64,000 nucleotides of DNA from Kineosporia rhizophila (GTDB lineage Bacteria > Actinomycetota > Actinomycetes > Actinomycetales > Kineosporiaceae), in NCBI RefSeq assembly GCF_021277265.1, contig NZ_JAJSOH010000016.1, positions 1-64,000 of the forward strand, in the 5' to 3' direction. A program made the translations under genes and the position numbers. Of this stretch, positions 33,796 to 42,580 are shown one piece after another. Position 1 is the first letter of the stretch; every line of letters starts with the position of its first letter. A model generated the notes under the pieces. It made no database searches and had not been told where the DNA came from. It saw nothing but the letters and a program-made list of their open reading frames with translations.

Positions 33796-34716
33796 GTGAC
33801 CAACAGCGTCTCCAAGCCTTTTCCCTGGCATCTCCTGGCCCCGCCCGACCCGGCCGAACTGCCCCTTCCACCCCCGGCTCGCCCTGCAGAAGGAGTACGG
33901 CTGCTGCGCGGGGCCGTCTACGGGGTACTGGACGCCAGTCGTCCTCTGGTGGTTGACCTTTGGTTGCCTGAAGACGTCGGTGGGCCAGTTCCGCTGGTCG
34001 TCTTCGTCCACGGGGGTGGCTGGCGTACGGGCACGCGGGATGCCGTTGGCCCGCGCTTCCAGAACTGGCAGCCGGGCCCTTTCGTCCGGCTGGTTCGGGC
34101 CGGGTTCGCCGTGGCCTCCCCCGACTACCGCCTCAGCGGCGAGGCCACCCACCCCGCCCAGGCGGAAGACCTGGCCGCCTGCCTGGCCTGGCTGCACACC
34201 CGCGCCGCCGACCTGAACATCGACACGACCAGAACGGTGCTGTGGGGTGAGTCGGCCGGCGGGCACCTCGCCGCCCTCACCGCGCTGACCCAGCACCGCC
34301 GGCGCGGAAGTGCCACCGTGACCGGCTGCGTCACCTGGTACGCGCCGACCGATCTGGCCGGGCTCGCCGAAGACCATCCCGGGGGCGCCTTCGACCCCCG
34401 CAACCCGAGCACTCGGGAGTCGTTGCTGCTCGGCGGCGCCGTGGCCGACCGGCCCGAGCAGGCGCGGGACGCCAGCCCAGTCACCCACGTCGGCCCGGAC
34501 GCGCCGCCGTTCCTCATCCTGCACGGCACCGACGACGTCCTGGTGCCCGCCCAGCAGTCCGTGCGTCTGGCCGAGGCGTTGCGGGCCGTCGGACATGATC
34601 CCGAACTGCGCCTTCTGCCCGGTGGAAACCATCTGTGGGTCGGTCTTTCCGACGAGGACGTGGAGAACTGCTACGCCCTCACCGCGGACTTCGCCCGCCG
34701 GTGCACGAGCGCCTGA
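33796..34716 (+). CDS. Alpha/beta hydrolase
   Basis: This encodes 306 residues from GTG at 33796 with GAAGGA upstream. Oxyanion motif VFVHGGGWRTG (about 73-83), nucleophile in WGESAGGHLAAL (about 154), acid in HGTDDVLVP and histidine in GGNHLW are all present. It belongs to the BD-FAE/HSL-like esterase group that acts on carboxyl esters. No export signal is seen. It lies 50 bases after the cupin gene and is probably in the same operon. Confidence 0.9.
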   Translation: MTNSVSKPFPWHLLAPPDPAELPLPPPARPAEGVRLLRGAVYGVLDASRPLVVDLWLPEDVGGPVPLVVFVHGGGWRTGTRDAVGPRFQNWQPGPFVRLVRAGFAVASPDYRLSGEATHPAQAEDLAACLAWLHTRAADLNIDTTRTVLWGESAGGHLAALTALTQHRRRGSATVTGCVTWYAPTDLAGLAEDHPGGAFDPRNPSTRESLLLGGAVADRPEQARDASPVTHVGPDAPPFLILHGTDDVLVPAQQSVRLAEALRAVGHDPELRLLPGGNHLWVGLSDEDVENCYALTADFARRCTSA

Positions 34717-34734
34717 ACCCGCGCGAGTACCGCC

Positions 34735-35106
34735 TCAGAGCACGTAGGAGGCGATCATCTGGCTGATCTGGCGGATGTCGGAACCGCCCCGGAACTCGAA
34801 CCGCACCTTGCCCACGGCGCTGAACCACAGCTCGAGCTCGGCGTCCAGATCGAAGGTCCCGGCGGTCTCGATCGAGAAGACCTGCACCTTGGAGTAGGGC
34901 AGGCTGGTGAAGTCCTTCTTCTTGCCGGTCATGCCCTGCACGTCGACCGCGATGATCCGCTTGTTGGTGAAGACCACCAGGTCACGCACGGACTTGAAGG
35001 CGTACACCAGCTCCTCGCCGTGGATCAGCAGCGGTTCGACGGGCCGCGCGTCCCGGGTCGAGGCCGCAGTGAGCTTGAACGTGGAGTCGGTCGCGAAATC
35101 GATCAC
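34735..35106 (-). CDS. Small bacterial PH-domain protein
   Basis: This encodes 123 residues from ATG at 35106. Almost the whole length is a bacterial pleckstrin-homology fold: GEELVYAFKSVRDLVVFTNK, RIIAVDVQGMTGKKKDFTSLPYSKV, and a C-terminal helix DIRQISQMIASYVL. Close relatives are YvbH/YozO-type proteins of unknown function. Convergent with the hydrolase gene. Confidence 0.88.
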   Translation of the reverse strand: MIDFATDSTFKLTAASTRDARPVEPLLIHGEELVYAFKSVRDLVVFTNKRIIAVDVQGMTGKKKDFTSLPYSKVQVFSIETAGTFDLDAELELWFSAVGKVRFEFRGGSDIRQISQMIASYVL

Positions 35107-35243
35107 CCCGGCAGTCTAGGCAATCCGGCCAAAGAGGGCAGCTTCCCGAACCGGTCAGGATTCGAGAAGCCTCCACCCACCGCGCGGCCGTAGCGTTCCG
35201 GCCAGACACCACGACGACGAGTCAGCGCGAGAGAACGTCCAGC

Positions 35244-35705
35244 ATGCCGGCGAAGAAGACCACCACGCAGACGAGCGGACCGGCAGACGGGTTCAGTCCC
35301 GAGGAACGCGCGGCCATGAAGGCCCGGGCCGCCGAACTGCGGGCCGAGGGCAAGAAGGGCGCCAAGAAGGCCGACGGGCTCCAGCAGGTGCTCGACGCCA
35401 TCGCGGCCATGACACCGGCCGACCGTGAGCTGGCCGAGCGGGTCCACGTGGTGGTCACCGGGACCGCCCCCGACCTGCAGCCCAAGACCTGGTACGGCAT
35501 GCCGGCCTACGCCGACGCAGCGGGCAAGGTGGTGGTGTTCTTCCAGGAGGCGGGCAAGTTCAAGGCCCGGTATTCCACGCTCGGCTTCCAGGACGCGGCG
35601 AACCTCGACGAGGCCGGGATGTGGCCGACCGCCTTCGCCCTGGTGGAGTGGAACCCGGACGTGGAGACCAGGGTGCGCGCCCTCGTCAAGGCGGCCGTCT
35701 CCTGA
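35244..35705 (+). CDS. DUF1801-family protein
   Basis: This encodes 153 residues from ATG at 35244. A lysine-rich start is followed by a helical segment (MKARAAELRAEGKKGAKKAD) and the DUF1801 core: TAPDLQPKTWYGMPAYADAAGKVVVFFQEAGKFKARYSTLGF. Members are small YdhG/iron-chaperone-like proteins; function here is unknown. The stop is 10 bases from the convergent SHOCT gene. Confidence 0.85.
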   Translation: MPAKKTTTQTSGPADGFSPEERAAMKARAAELRAEGKKGAKKADGLQQVLDAIAAMTPADRELAERVHVVVTGTAPDLQPKTWYGMPAYADAAGKVVVFFQEAGKFKARYSTLGFQDAANLDEAGMWPTAFALVEWNPDVETRVRALVKAAVS

Positions 35706-35715
35706 CCGTGCGCCC

Positions 35716-36270
35716 TCAGATCTGTTCGAACAGTTGACGTTTGCGGGTCTCGAACTCGGTGTCACCGATCTCGCCGGCCTGGTGCCGGGCCCGCAGTTCA
35801 GCCAGTTCGGCCAGCGGGTCGGCCGAGGGCACAGCCTCGGCCGGGGCCCGCATCGTGTTCTCGGCGAAGGTGACGGCCTGGTTGCCCAGAACCTGATCCA
35901 CCTCCATCTCGCTGGAACGGGTCAGGAGCGCCAGGGTGCTGAGCCCGCGGTGTTCCTGACCCGAGGCGCCCAGGACGTCGGCGCGGTCGATGATCAGCGC
36001 GCTCTGCGGCGCGGCCCCCTCGGCCACGAACAGGATCCGCCGGGTGGTCAGGGCCAGCACCCCGGCCACCTTGCCGTGGCGTCCCTCCATGACCTGCTGG
36101 ACGACCTCCTCCGGCGTCAGCAGCGTGGCCAGGGCCGCCACCTCGGCCTCGCACGGACGCCCGAAGGCGGCCCGGTCGGCCGCCTCGACCAGGTCGTCGC
36201 GCACGTGGGCGGCGCGAAGCCGTTCACCCGCGGTCGGCCGGCGCAGCCAGGAGAAGAGTCCGCCATCCAT
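35716..36270 (-). CDS. SHOCT-domain protein with PH-like region
   Basis: This encodes 184 residues from ATG at 36270. The centre (EEVVQQVMEGRHGKVAGVLALTTRRILFVAEG) resembles the first strands of a bacterial PH domain. The C-terminal 35 residues (DPLAELAELRARHQAGEIGD, TEFETRKRQLFEQI) are a clear SHOCT domain, a short oligomerisation module. The role is unknown. It lies 67 bases upstream of a secreted protein gene on the same strand. Confidence 0.88.
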   Translation of the reverse strand: MDGGLFSWLRRPTAGERLRAAHVRDDLVEAADRAAFGRPCEAEVAALATLLTPEEVVQQVMEGRHGKVAGVLALTTRRILFVAEGAAPQSALIIDRADVLGASGQEHRGLSTLALLTRSSEMEVDQVLGNQAVTFAENTMRAPAEAVPSADPLAELAELRARHQAGEIGDTEFETRKRQLFEQI

Positions 36271-36337
36271 GCCCGCATTGTCGCAGGCCGGAGTGCCCGG
36301 GCAGAGCGCCGGGCCGGGCCCGGCGCCCTACCGGGGA

Positions 36338-37153
36338 TCAGCGAGCCGGTTTCACCTTGACGTAGTCGCTGCCCGAGGTGGAGGCGGCGGTGGCCTCGGT
36401 GGCGGGGTGGTGGGCCCGCCAGTCCCCCGAACGCTTGGCGACCACGCTGGTGTCCACCTTCCCGCCGGTGGCCGTGACCGTCTTGACGGTGCGGTACTTC
36501 TTCTCCCCGACGGCCCGGAACTGGATCTGCACGGTGGCGTCGACACCTTCCCAGGTGCCGGTGTTCCAGTCCGCGGTCTCCAGGTCGGCCGCCAGGTTGA
36601 TCTTCTTGCCCTTGCGGACCGGTTCGGGAGAGGCGTCGAGGCTGTCACCGAAGCGGGTCTGCCGCAGCAGGGTGATGGTCTCGGACAGCTCGAAATGGCC
36701 ACCCCCGTCGTCGTCCTTGGCGTTGTGGTCGGCGTCGACGAAGGCACCGGCGTAGATCGGGTTCGGGCCGGTGAGGTCGTTGCCGGGCACGAAGTCGTAG
36801 CCCCGGTACGTGCCCCCGATCGGGTTGATCACGCCGGAACCCCCGTGGGTGCAGTCGAAATTGGTCGGGCCCTGCAGCATGTCGTAGTTGCAGGCCGCGA
36901 ACCAGAACGCGTGTGCGCTGGTGCCGATACCGGCACCCCGGACGGCGAACTTGACGTCCTGGTCGTCGCAGGTGGTCCGGACCCCGAACTGCACCCGCTC
37001 GGCGCTGGTGCCGATGACCACCCGGTCGGGCAGGATGTCGGTGATGCTGCAGGACTCGACGTTCTTGGCCGCCTGAGCCGGCCCGGCGAGCAGGAGTGAG
37101 GTGGAGGCCAGGGCCGTGGTGGCCAGCCCGACCATGACGGTGCGCTTGATCAT
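36338..37153 (-). CDS. Secreted protein of unknown function
   Basis: This encodes 271 residues from ATG at 37153. The signal peptide MIKRTVMVGLATTALASTS ... GPAQAA predicts export. The mature part has Cys pairs (ESCSIT, TTCDDQ, AACNYD, DCTHGG) suggesting disulfides, and an aspartate-rich stretch FVDADHNAKDDDGGGHFELSE that could bind calcium. The last 100 residues (KINLAADLETADWNTGTWEG ... VQIQFRAVGEKKYRTVKTV) look like an Ig-type beta sandwich. I do not recognise a named family for the first half. Confidence 0.78.
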   Translation of the reverse strand: MIKRTVMVGLATTALASTSLLLAGPAQAAKNVESCSITDILPDRVVIGTSAERVQFGVRTTCDDQDVKFAVRGAGIGTSAHAFWFAACNYDMLQGPTNFDCTHGGSGVINPIGGTYRGYDFVPGNDLTGPNPIYAGAFVDADHNAKDDDGGGHFELSETITLLRQTRFGDSLDASPEPVRKGKKINLAADLETADWNTGTWEGVDATVQIQFRAVGEKKYRTVKTVTATGGKVDTSVVAKRSGDWRAHHPATEATAASTSGSDYVKVKPAR

Positions 37154-37502
37154 CGGGGATCTCCCGTCGACTACGTTGGTGACAGCGAACACTGAAAGAC
37201 CAGCTCGAGAGCCGGTTCCTACGCTTGCGGACCTGCTGCTGAACAGGGCCCGGCCCAAGCCACGAAGAGGCATGACACGTCCCCCCTGGACGATGGCGTC
37301 TCCCCCGAGACCTCACCCAAGGTAAGCCGTGTCGGCCACCTTTTGGGCGGTTTTGCGCAAGAGTGCAGCAACCTTCTCACAGCCTCACGTAGGCCGATCC
37401 ACCCCTGCACGGTGCACGCCTGCCCCGTCATTCGTTCCGTTCACCAGGCTCACCCCGGGCCACCCCTGGACATCCCGTCAGCGACGTGAAAGGAAGCCAG
37501 GC
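37154..37502. other. Divergent intergenic region
   Basis: This is 349 bases without a convincing gene, between the secreted protein and the acyl-CoA dehydrogenase. It must hold both promoters. A short palindrome TGCACGGTGCA lies at 37406-37416, and AAAGGAAG before 37503 is the ribosome binding site of the dehydrogenase. Confidence 0.6.
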
Positions 37503-38594
37503 ATGGATGACAACCAGTGGCTGAAGACGGTCCGGGACCTGGCCGAGGGCTTCGCCCAGAACGCGGCCCGGCACGACGCCGAGGCCACCCTGCCGGTGGA
37601 GAACCTCCAGGCCCTGAACGCCTGCGGCCTGGACACCGCGCTGTTGCCGGCCCCCTACGGCCAGGGCGTCTCCTACCGGACCGTCGGGCAGATCCTCACC
37701 GTCCTGGCCGAGGCCTGCCCGTCCACCGCCACGGTCTGGCTCATGCACGTCGGGGCCGCCCAGGCGCTGGTCGGGATGTCCGCCCCCGGGCAGGCCGCCC
37801 ACTACGCCGCCGAACTGGCTGCCGGAAAACGTTTCGCCAACGCCCTGTCCGAGCCCAGCAGCGGCAACATGTTCCTGATGCCGCAGCAGAGCGCCTCCCC
37901 CACCGAGGGCGGCTGGACGCTCAAGGGCGCCAAGCGGTTCGTCTCCGGCTGCGAGATCGCCGACTACTTCCTGGTCAACGCCCTGATCGACGGTGTCCCG
38001 GGCTTCTTCGGGCTCAGCAAGGACGAGACGATCTCGTTCGTGCCGATCTGGGACACGATGGGGATGCGGGGCACCCGTAGCCAGCTGATCTCGTTCGAGG
38101 ACACCCTGCTGCCGGCCGAACGGCGCTGCGGCATGCCCGATCCCACGGTGGCCAGCTTCATCGCGGTGGGCCTGCCGTTCCTTTCCGTCGGCATCGCGCA
38201 GGCGGCTCTGCAGGCTCTCGCCGAGCACGCGCGCTCCCGCTTCCTGCCGGGCGCCGGCACCACCCTTTCGAACATGCAGTGGCTCAAGTTCGACACCGCG
38301 GCCCTGTACGTGAAACTGCGCGGCGCAACGCTGCTGGCGGGTGAGGCCATGAGCCTGGCCGATGCCGGTGATCCCCGGGCGACCCTGGTCGGCATGGAGG
38401 CCAAGCTGGCCGCCAACGAGATCGCCAAGGAGATGGCCGCTCTGGGGGTGAAGGCCGGTGGAGGGTCGGGCTACCTGAACACCTCGCCGATCCAGCGGCA
38501 CTTCCGCGACGCTCAGGCGGGCGCGCTCATGGCGTACTCGGTGGAGGTCTGCTCCGACGAGATCGGCGGGCAGGTCCTCAACCCCAGCAGCTGA
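37503..38594 (+). CDS. Acyl-CoA dehydrogenase family protein
   Basis: This encodes 363 residues from ATG at 37503. The fold is visible from LPVENLQALNACGLDTALLPAPYGQGVSYRTVGQILTVLAEACPSTATVWLMH through RFANALSEPSSGN and TLKGAKRFVSGCEIADYFLVNA, to a helical C-terminal domain ending FRDAQAGALMAYSVEVCSDEIGG. This last block matches the FAD-binding R-x-x-R-D-x-x-A-G motif in a shortened form. The catalytic base and substrate are unclear; relatives include acyl-CoA dehydrogenases and FAD monooxygenases. A strong terminator follows, so it is probably monocistronic. Confidence 0.85.
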   Translation: MDDNQWLKTVRDLAEGFAQNAARHDAEATLPVENLQALNACGLDTALLPAPYGQGVSYRTVGQILTVLAEACPSTATVWLMHVGAAQALVGMSAPGQAAHYAAELAAGKRFANALSEPSSGNMFLMPQQSASPTEGGWTLKGAKRFVSGCEIADYFLVNALIDGVPGFFGLSKDETISFVPIWDTMGMRGTRSQLISFEDTLLPAERRCGMPDPTVASFIAVGLPFLSVGIAQAALQALAEHARSRFLPGAGTTLSNMQWLKFDTAALYVKLRGATLLAGEAMSLADAGDPRATLVGMEAKLAANEIAKEMAALGVKAGGGSGYLNTSPIQRHFRDAQAGALMAYSVEVCSDEIGGQVLNPSS

Positions 38595-38616
38595 GAGCTG
38601 CGGCGACGCACCGTCC

Positions 38617-38660
38617 CGAGAACCCGGTGGGCCCCTGCCCCACCGGGTTCTCGCTTTTTT
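38617..38660 (+). terminator. Rho-independent terminator
   Basis: A perfect 15-bp stem, CGAGAACCCGGTGGG (38617-38631) and CCCACCGGGTTCTCG (38639-38653), with a 7-base loop, is followed by a run of six T at 38655-38660. It is the clearest intrinsic terminator in the window. Confidence 0.95.
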
Positions 38661-38715
38661 CTTGAGGACGCCGGTGGGCACCTCACCAGGTCGGGGCACC
38701 TGCGCTCGACACCAG

Positions 38716-38730
38716 TAGACCAGTCGTCTA
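38716..38730. promoter_or_regulatory. NemR-like operator, copy 1
   Basis: TAGACCAGTCGTCTA is an inverted repeat (TAGAC/GTCTA) 70 bases upstream of the DJ-1/PfpI gene. Its reverse complement recurs at 39489-39503 in front of the TetR gene with 13 of 15 bases identical. Confidence 0.85.
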
Positions 38731-38800
38731 GTGTTCTTTCCGGCGGCCTGCCAGGCCGTCCGGAAGCAGCCGACCCCCGGAACCAGCGAGGCGCATCACC

Positions 38801-39484
38801 ATGAAGGTCCTGATCGTCCTAACCTCTCACGACCAGCTCGGCGACACCGGCCGCAAGACCGGTTTCTGGCTGGAGGAGCTGGCCGCGCCGTACTACCGGC
38901 TGAAGGCGGCCGGCGCCGAACTGACGCTCGCCTCCCCCAAGGGCGGCCGGCCCCCGCTCGACCCCAAGAGCAACGAGCCCAGCTCACAGACCGACCAGAC
39001 CCGTCAGTTCGAGGCGGACCCCGAGGCCATGGCCGCTCTCGCCTCCACCGCGGTGCTGTCCACCGTCGACGCGACCGACTTCGACGCCGTCTTCTACCCC
39101 GGCGGCCACGGACCCCTGTGGGACCTGGCCGAGGACCGGGACTCGATCGACCTGATCCAGACGTTCGTCCGCTCCGGCAAGCCGGCCGCGCTGGTCTGCC
39201 ACGCCCCCGGCGTTCTGCGGCACGTGGTGAACGAGGACGGCACGCCCCTGGTGGCCGGCCGGAAGGTCACCGGCTTCACCAACACCGAGGAGGAGGGTGT
39301 CGGCCTCACCGACGTCGTTCCCTTCCTGGTCGAGGACATGCTCGTCGAACAGGGCGGCGTCTACTCCAAGGGTGAGGACTGGGCGTCCTACGTGCTGCAG
39401 GACGGCCTGCTGATCACCGGGCAGAACCCCGGCTCCTCCGCCGCGGCCGCCGACCTCCTGGTCGAGGCGCTGCGCGGGCAGTGA
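38801..39484 (+). CDS. DJ-1/PfpI-family protein (Hsp31/glyoxalase III-like)
   Basis: This encodes 227 residues from ATG at 38801. The Hsp31-like signature GRKTGFWLEELAAPYYRLKAAG gives an acidic E25-E26 pair, FYPGGHGPLWDLA forms the oxyanion loop, and the nucleophile is C133 followed by H134 in LVCHAPGVL. Such proteins convert methylglyoxal to lactate or act as chaperones under electrophile stress. The gene is preceded by a NemR-type operator and followed by the NemR-like TetR gene, which fits a role in electrophile detoxification. Confidence 0.92.
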   Translation: MKVLIVLTSHDQLGDTGRKTGFWLEELAAPYYRLKAAGAELTLASPKGGRPPLDPKSNEPSSQTDQTRQFEADPEAMAALASTAVLSTVDATDFDAVFYPGGHGPLWDLAEDRDSIDLIQTFVRSGKPAALVCHAPGVLRHVVNEDGTPLVAGRKVTGFTNTEEEGVGLTDVVPFLVEDMLVEQGGVYSKGEDWASYVLQDGLLITGQNPGSSAAAADLLVEALRGQ

Positions 39485-39488
39485 GCCG

Positions 39489-39503
39489 GAGACGACCGGT
39501 CTA
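39489..39503. promoter_or_regulatory. NemR-like operator, copy 2
   Basis: The sequence GAGACGACCGGTCTA matches the reverse complement of the site at 38716-38730 at 13 of 15 positions. It ends 21 bases before the TetR start codon, which suggests autoregulation of the regulator gene. Confidence 0.82.
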
Positions 39504-39524
39504 ATGAGGGGATATCCTGCCCTC

Positions 39525-40118
39525 ATGCCCCCCAGAAGCGCCGGCCCGGACACCCGCGTGGCCCTGCTCGACTCGGCCGAGAAGATCTTCTCCCGCAAGG
39601 GCTACGCGGGTGTCGGGATCAACGAGGTGCTCTCCAGCATCGGCGTGCCGAAAGGCTCCTTCTACCACTACTTCGCCTCGAAGGACGCGTTCGGCGAAGC
39701 CGTGATCACCTTCTACTTCGAGCACTACCTGCTCGAGATGGACCAGATCATGGGTGACAGCGGCCGCACCTGGGCCGATCGCCTGATGGCCTACTGGCAG
39801 AACTGGCGCGAGACCCAGAGCCTGGACGAGTGCCAGGGCCGCTGTCTGGCCGTGAAGCTGGGGGCCGAGGTGGCCGACATGTCCGAGCCCATGCGCCTGG
39901 CCCTGAAGACCGGGACCACCGGGGTGATCGACCGGCTGGCCCGGGCTCTCGAGGGCGGGGCCGAGGACGGGTCGCTGACCCTGGACGGCGAGGCCCACGC
40001 GATGGCCCAGTCCCTCTACGAACTGTGGCTCGGGGCCAGCGTCATGGCCAAGGTCAACCGCAGCCTGCAGCCGATGGACAACGCCGCCACGGTGACCCGC
40101 CGGCTCCTGGGGATCTGA
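39525..40118 (+). CDS. NemR-like TetR regulator of electrophile response
   Basis: This encodes 197 residues from ATG at 39525; an ATG at 39504 would overlap the operator and is less likely. The helix-turn-helix region is AEKIFSRKGYAGVGINEVLS, SIGVPKGSFYHYFASKDAFG. The ligand domain has ECQGRCLAVKLGAEVADMSE, close to the E. coli NemR segment whose Cys106 senses reactive electrophiles and chlorine species. C107 here lies at the equivalent place, with C103 nearby. Matching operators lie before this gene and before the DJ-1/PfpI gene. Confidence 0.9.
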   Translation: MPPRSAGPDTRVALLDSAEKIFSRKGYAGVGINEVLSSIGVPKGSFYHYFASKDAFGEAVITFYFEHYLLEMDQIMGDSGRTWADRLMAYWQNWRETQSLDECQGRCLAVKLGAEVADMSEPMRLALKTGTTGVIDRLARALEGGAEDGSLTLDGEAHAMAQSLYELWLGASVMAKVNRSLQPMDNAATVTRRLLGI

Positions 40119-40127
40119 ACGTCCCGG

Positions 40128-40424
40128 TCAGATCGACGGGTCGAGGACGCCCTTGGTCAGGACCGGGGCACCGGCCAGGTGGGGCCCCAGGGCCGTGGGG
40201 GCGCCGGGCCCGGCGCGGAACTCCCGGTAGGCCTCGTCGGCCTCCATCGACTCCCAGTGCTCGACGACCACCAGGTGCGCAGGGTCGGCCTGGTCGACCA
40301 TCACCTCCACGCTCCGGCAGCCGGCGAAAGTCCTGGTCTCCTGCAGGACCTCGTGCAGCACGGGCAGGCCCTCGGAGAGGGTCTCGGGCCTGAGCCGGAA
40401 CTCGAGCACCGCGATCACGCTCAT
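40128..40424 (-). CDS. Antibiotic-biosynthesis-monooxygenase (ABM) domain protein
   Basis: This encodes 98 residues from ATG at 40424 (MSVIAVLEFRLRPETLSEGL). It is a dimeric ferredoxin-like ABM fold: VLHEVLQETRTFAGCRSVEVMVDQADPAHLVVVEHWESMEADEAYREF. Small ABM proteins act as cofactorless oxygenases or quinol-handling enzymes; many have no known substrate. Convergent with the NemR-like gene. Confidence 0.88.
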   Translation of the reverse strand: MSVIAVLEFRLRPETLSEGLPVLHEVLQETRTFAGCRSVEVMVDQADPAHLVVVEHWESMEADEAYREFRAGPGAPTALGPHLAGAPVLTKGVLDPSI

Positions 40425-40529
40425 GACTGGTCGCCTTCCCTCGTGCGTTCGCCACCTGTGCCACAGACGTTAACCACTGCCGGGCGGGGCTGCGCGACCG
40501 GGCCTGATCGGGCAGGGTTGAATCCAGCC

Positions 40530-41027
40530 ATGAAACCCGTGACCCCGCATCCGATCGGCCCCGGACAGGAGTCGGTCTGGGACTACCCTCGCCCACCGGC
40601 CCTGGTCCGCAGCACGAAGCGAGTGCTCGTCCGGGTCGGCGGCACGCTGATCGCCGACACCGACCGGGCCTGGCGGGTGCTGGAGACCTCGCACCCGCCG
40701 ACCTGGTACGTGCCTGCCGACAGCATCACTCCCGGGGTGCTGCGACGTTCGGAGAAAGCATCCACGCTGTGCGAGTGGAAGGGCGCAGCCACCTACTGGG
40801 ACGTGGTCACACCGGCCGGGGTGTTGCCGGCCGCGATGTGGTCGTACGAGACCCCGACCGCTCGCTTCGCCGACCTCGCCGGTGCGCTGACCGGATATCC
40901 GGCCCAGCTGGAGTGCACGGTCGACGGTGAGCGGGTGCGCCCGCAGGAGGGCGGCTTCTACGGCGGCTGGATCACCGACGACGTGGTCGGCCCGTTCAAG
41001 GGTGGTCCGGGTACCTGGGGCTGGTGA
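40530..41027 (+). CDS. DUF427 protein
   Basis: This encodes 165 residues from ATG at 40530. The family pattern is complete: ESVWDYPRPPALVRSTKRVLV, AWRVLETSHPPTWYVPADSI, LCEWKGAATYWDVV, and ending VRPQEGGFYGGWITDDVVGPFKG, then GTWGW. DUF427 forms a compact beta barrel of unknown enzymatic role, common in actinobacteria. The broken threonine aldolase begins right after its stop. Confidence 0.9.
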   Translation: MKPVTPHPIGPGQESVWDYPRPPALVRSTKRVLVRVGGTLIADTDRAWRVLETSHPPTWYVPADSITPGVLRRSEKASTLCEWKGAATYWDVVTPAGVLPAAMWSYETPTARFADLAGALTGYPAQLECTVDGERVRPQEGGFYGGWITDDVVGPFKGGPGTWGW

Positions 41028-41843
41028 CCCGGCGGAAAATGGCTTTTTCGGCGGCGAGGACGTGTACACCCGGCACCTGGCCCAGGTGTTCCGCGACCAC
41101 TTCGGTGACCACGTGCGTCCGTACGCGGCCCTGAACGGGACCGGCGCCAACGTCCTCGCCCTTCAGGCCGCCACCGACCGCTGGGGCGCGGTGATCTGTG
41201 CCGAATCCGCCCACGTGCACGGGGACGAGGGCGGGGCCCCGGAGAAGGTGGCCGGGATCAAGCTGCTGCCGGTGCCCACCGGCGACGGCAAGCTGCGGGT
41301 GGACGACCTGCTCCGGCAGGCCTGGGGCTTCGACGACCCGCACCGGGCCCGGCCCCAGGTGGTCACCCTGGCCCAGGCCACCGAGACGGGCGCCGTGTAC
41401 ACGCCCGAGGAGATCGCAGCGATCACCGAGTTCGCCCACGGGCAGGGGATGCGGGTGCACCTGGACGGCGCCCGGCTGGCCAATGCCGCTGCCCACCTGG
41501 GCGTTCCGCTGCGGGCGCTGACCAGTGACGTCACGGGGGGGGACGTGGTCAGCTTCGGCGGCACCAAGAACGGTGGCTGCGCAACGCCACCCACGCCAAC
41601 GCCATGGCGACACTCCTCGCCGAAGGGCTGAAAGACCTGCCGGACGTGCGGATCAGCTATCCGGTGCAGGCCAATGCCGTGTTCGTGGAACTGCCCGCCG
41701 CCGCGGTGCGGCGCCTTCACGAGCAGTTCCACTTCTACGACTGGGACATCGGGCGGGGTCAGGTGCGCTGGATGACGTCTTTCGACACCACCGCCGAGGA
41801 CGTGATCCGGCTGATCGAGGCGACGCGGACGTCCGTGGCCTGA
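41028..41843 (+). pseudogene. Broken threonine aldolase-family (PLP) gene
   Basis: The frame enters directly at GFFGGEDVYTRHLAQVFRDH with no start codon, so the first 25-30 residues of the family are missing. It continues through NGTGANVLALQAATDRWGAV, the His loop CAESAHVHGDEGGAP, and the lysine block GGDVVSFGGTKNGG. At about 41575 it jumps to another frame at WLRNATHANAMATLLAEGLK, skipping roughly 55 residues, and runs on to TSVA at 41843. The PLP lysine remains, but the fold is interrupted and out of frame. The gene is dead. Confidence 0.85.
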
Positions 41844-41912
41844 TCGCCGGTCACCGAGGGACGCGCCCGTGGCCTCGAGCGGGGACGGGAGCCGAGAACG
41901 GTACTATGAGCC

Positions 41913-42563
41913 ATGGTCTCAGGGAGGCGGTCGACTGCAACAGCCGCAAGCGACAGCCCCGCCGAGACGCTGCGGGAGCGCCGGCGCCGTCAAACCACCC
42001 ACGAGATCGGGACAGTCGCCCTGCGGCTGTTCGGCGAGCAGGGCTTCGCCCGGACCACGGTGGACGACATCGCCTGCACCGCAGGCATTTCCCGGGCCAC
42101 CTTCTTCCGCTACTTCAGGTCGAAGGAGGAGGCCGCCCTGCACGACCTGGTCGATCTGGTCGGTGAGATGGACCGGCGCGGCCGGACGTCGTCACCGGTC
42201 GAGCCGACCCTGCCGGCCCTGGTCGAGCTCACCGCCGACCTGCTCGGCCGGGTGACGCCACCGCAGCGGGCGCGGTACGTGAGCCTGCGCAGGCTCATTC
42301 AGCGCGAGCAGGCGTTGCGGCAGGCCGCCGACGCGCACACTCACGCCCTGGCCGGGCGCATCCGTTCGCGACTGGTCGCAACGGCCGGCGCGGTCGACGG
42401 TTTCGAGGCACGAGTGGTGGCCGAGACCGCGGTCGCTCTGCTGCAGGCCACCCTGGACGAGTGGGTGGAGACGCCGGATGCGGATCTGGCGGTGATGTAC
42501 CGGCAAGCCGTGGAGAAGTTGCGCCGGTGCACCACGCACACGTCAGAAAAACCTACGAGCTAA
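41913..42563 (+). CDS. TetR-family regulator
   Basis: This encodes 216 residues from ATG at 41913. DNA-binding region: TTHEIGTVALRLFGEQGFAR, TTVDDIACTAGISRATFFRYFRSKEEA. The C-terminal helices (RARYVSLRRLIQREQALRQAADAHTHALAGRIRSRL) resemble MftR/AcyR-type regulators. No divergent enzyme gene is adjacent; the neighbour upstream is the broken aldolase. The target is unknown. Confidence 0.9.
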   Translation: MVSGRRSTATAASDSPAETLRERRRRQTTHEIGTVALRLFGEQGFARTTVDDIACTAGISRATFFRYFRSKEEAALHDLVDLVGEMDRRGRTSSPVEPTLPALVELTADLLGRVTPPQRARYVSLRRLIQREQALRQAADAHTHALAGRIRSRLVATAGAVDGFEARVVAETAVALLQATLDEWVETPDADLAVMYRQAVEKLRRCTTHTSEKPTS

Positions 42564-42580
42564 GCATTTTTGGATGATCG

